The notes under the pieces: generated by a model | Told to the model about the DNA's origin: nothing | Seen by the model: the letters and a program-made list of their open reading frames with translations, nothing else | The model's database searches: none | Shown here: one piece after another, positions 15,382 to 15,414 of the stretch | Layout: each line of letters begins with the position of its first letter | Numbering within the stretch: position 1 is the first letter of the stretch | Position numbers and translations under genes: made by a program | NCBI GenBank assembly: GCA_002305165.1 | Contig: DBQI01000040.1 | Span: 1-15,414 of the forward strand | DNA length: 15,414 bases | DNA from: Armatimonadetes bacterium UBA1398 | GTDB taxonomy: Bacteria; Armatimonadota; Zipacnadia; UBA1398 | Direction: 5' to 3'

Positions 15382-15414
15382 GTGGTTCGGCTAGCCCGCA
15401 TCATTCATGAGTGC
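15382..15414 (+). CDS. Possible start of a further gene, cut by the window end
   Basis: A GTG at 15382 follows GGAGG (15368-15372) with 9 nt spacing, just 2 nt after the MscS-like stop. It stays open for the 11 codons available, reading MVRLARIIHEC. The same nucleotides make up the right terminal repeat, so the reading frame may be fortuitous. Too short to identify. Confidence 0.2.
   Translation, partial: MVRLARIIHEC
15390..15411. repeat. Right copy of the window-terminal inverted repeat
   Basis: This is the inverted partner of 3-24, 20 of 22 identical. It starts at the GCTAGC palindrome 10 nt after the MscS-like stop and ends 3 nt from the window edge. The two transitions (at 15399 and 15402) are exactly three bases apart. 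In the frame LARIIHE they would both be silent third-position changes, so a coding origin is an alternative to a mobile-element end. Confidence 0.75.

Noticed and set aside
1..15414. The whole window as one transposon carrying ten genes
   Set aside because: No transposase, integrase or resolvase is present and the gene content includes housekeeping mutY; ends of flanking dispersed copies explain the inverted repeat more simply.

Overview
This 15.4 kb window is GC-rich bacterial DNA that is almost fully coding. It holds ten complete protein genes and possibly the first codons of an eleventh. No rRNA, tRNA, CRISPR array, phage gene or transposase gene was found. A lipobox lipoprotein, several Sec signal peptides and a very large MscS-type channel with a long extracytoplasmic N-terminus suggest a diderm bacterium. 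The mix of a ceramidase-fold protein, a large TIM-barrel hydrolase-like protein and a DUF2961/GH172 protein is the sort of set I associate with Armatimonadota, Planctomycetota or Hydrogenedentota-like metagenomic lineages. That placement is inference only, since no marker gene is present.

Layout. (1) 84-3491: a neutral/alkaline ceramidase-family protein (+) converges, with a 9 nt gap, on a secreted TIM-barrel glycosidase-like protein (-). (2) 3636-6690 (+): a probable operon of a beta-propeller lipoprotein, a HAD phosphatase-like protein with a TTG start, and MutY. (3) 6687-9012: a secreted calcineurin-like phosphoesterase (-), whose stop overlaps that of mutY by 4 nt, is divergent from a GH172/DUF2961 gene (+). 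A strong hairpin follows the GH172 gene. (4) 9098-9991 (-): a secreted protein of an uncharacterised family, preceded by two adjoining leader hairpins and then about 410 nt of non-coding DNA. (5) 10446-15379: a membrane GAF/HD-GYP protein (-) divergent from a 1089-residue MscS-like channel (+).

The genes do not form one obvious pathway. Three could handle carbohydrate or lipid-linked glycans (ceramidase-like, TIM-barrel protein, GH172). MutY is housekeeping DNA repair. The HD-GYP/MscS pair is signalling and envelope related. Strand changes are frequent, with three divergent gene pairs spaced about 145-155 nt apart and two tail-to-tail pairs that leave no room for a terminator.

The most striking structure is not a gene. 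The two extreme ends of the window carry a 22 nt inverted repeat (3-24 and 15390-15411, 20/22 identical, both differences transitions). This looks like the edge of a dispersed element at which the contig stops. Other points worth checking are a MutY that keeps its glycosylase catalytic residues but lacks the FSH motif used to recognise 8-oxoG, and a HAD protein whose motif I reads DVEGV rather than DxDGT.
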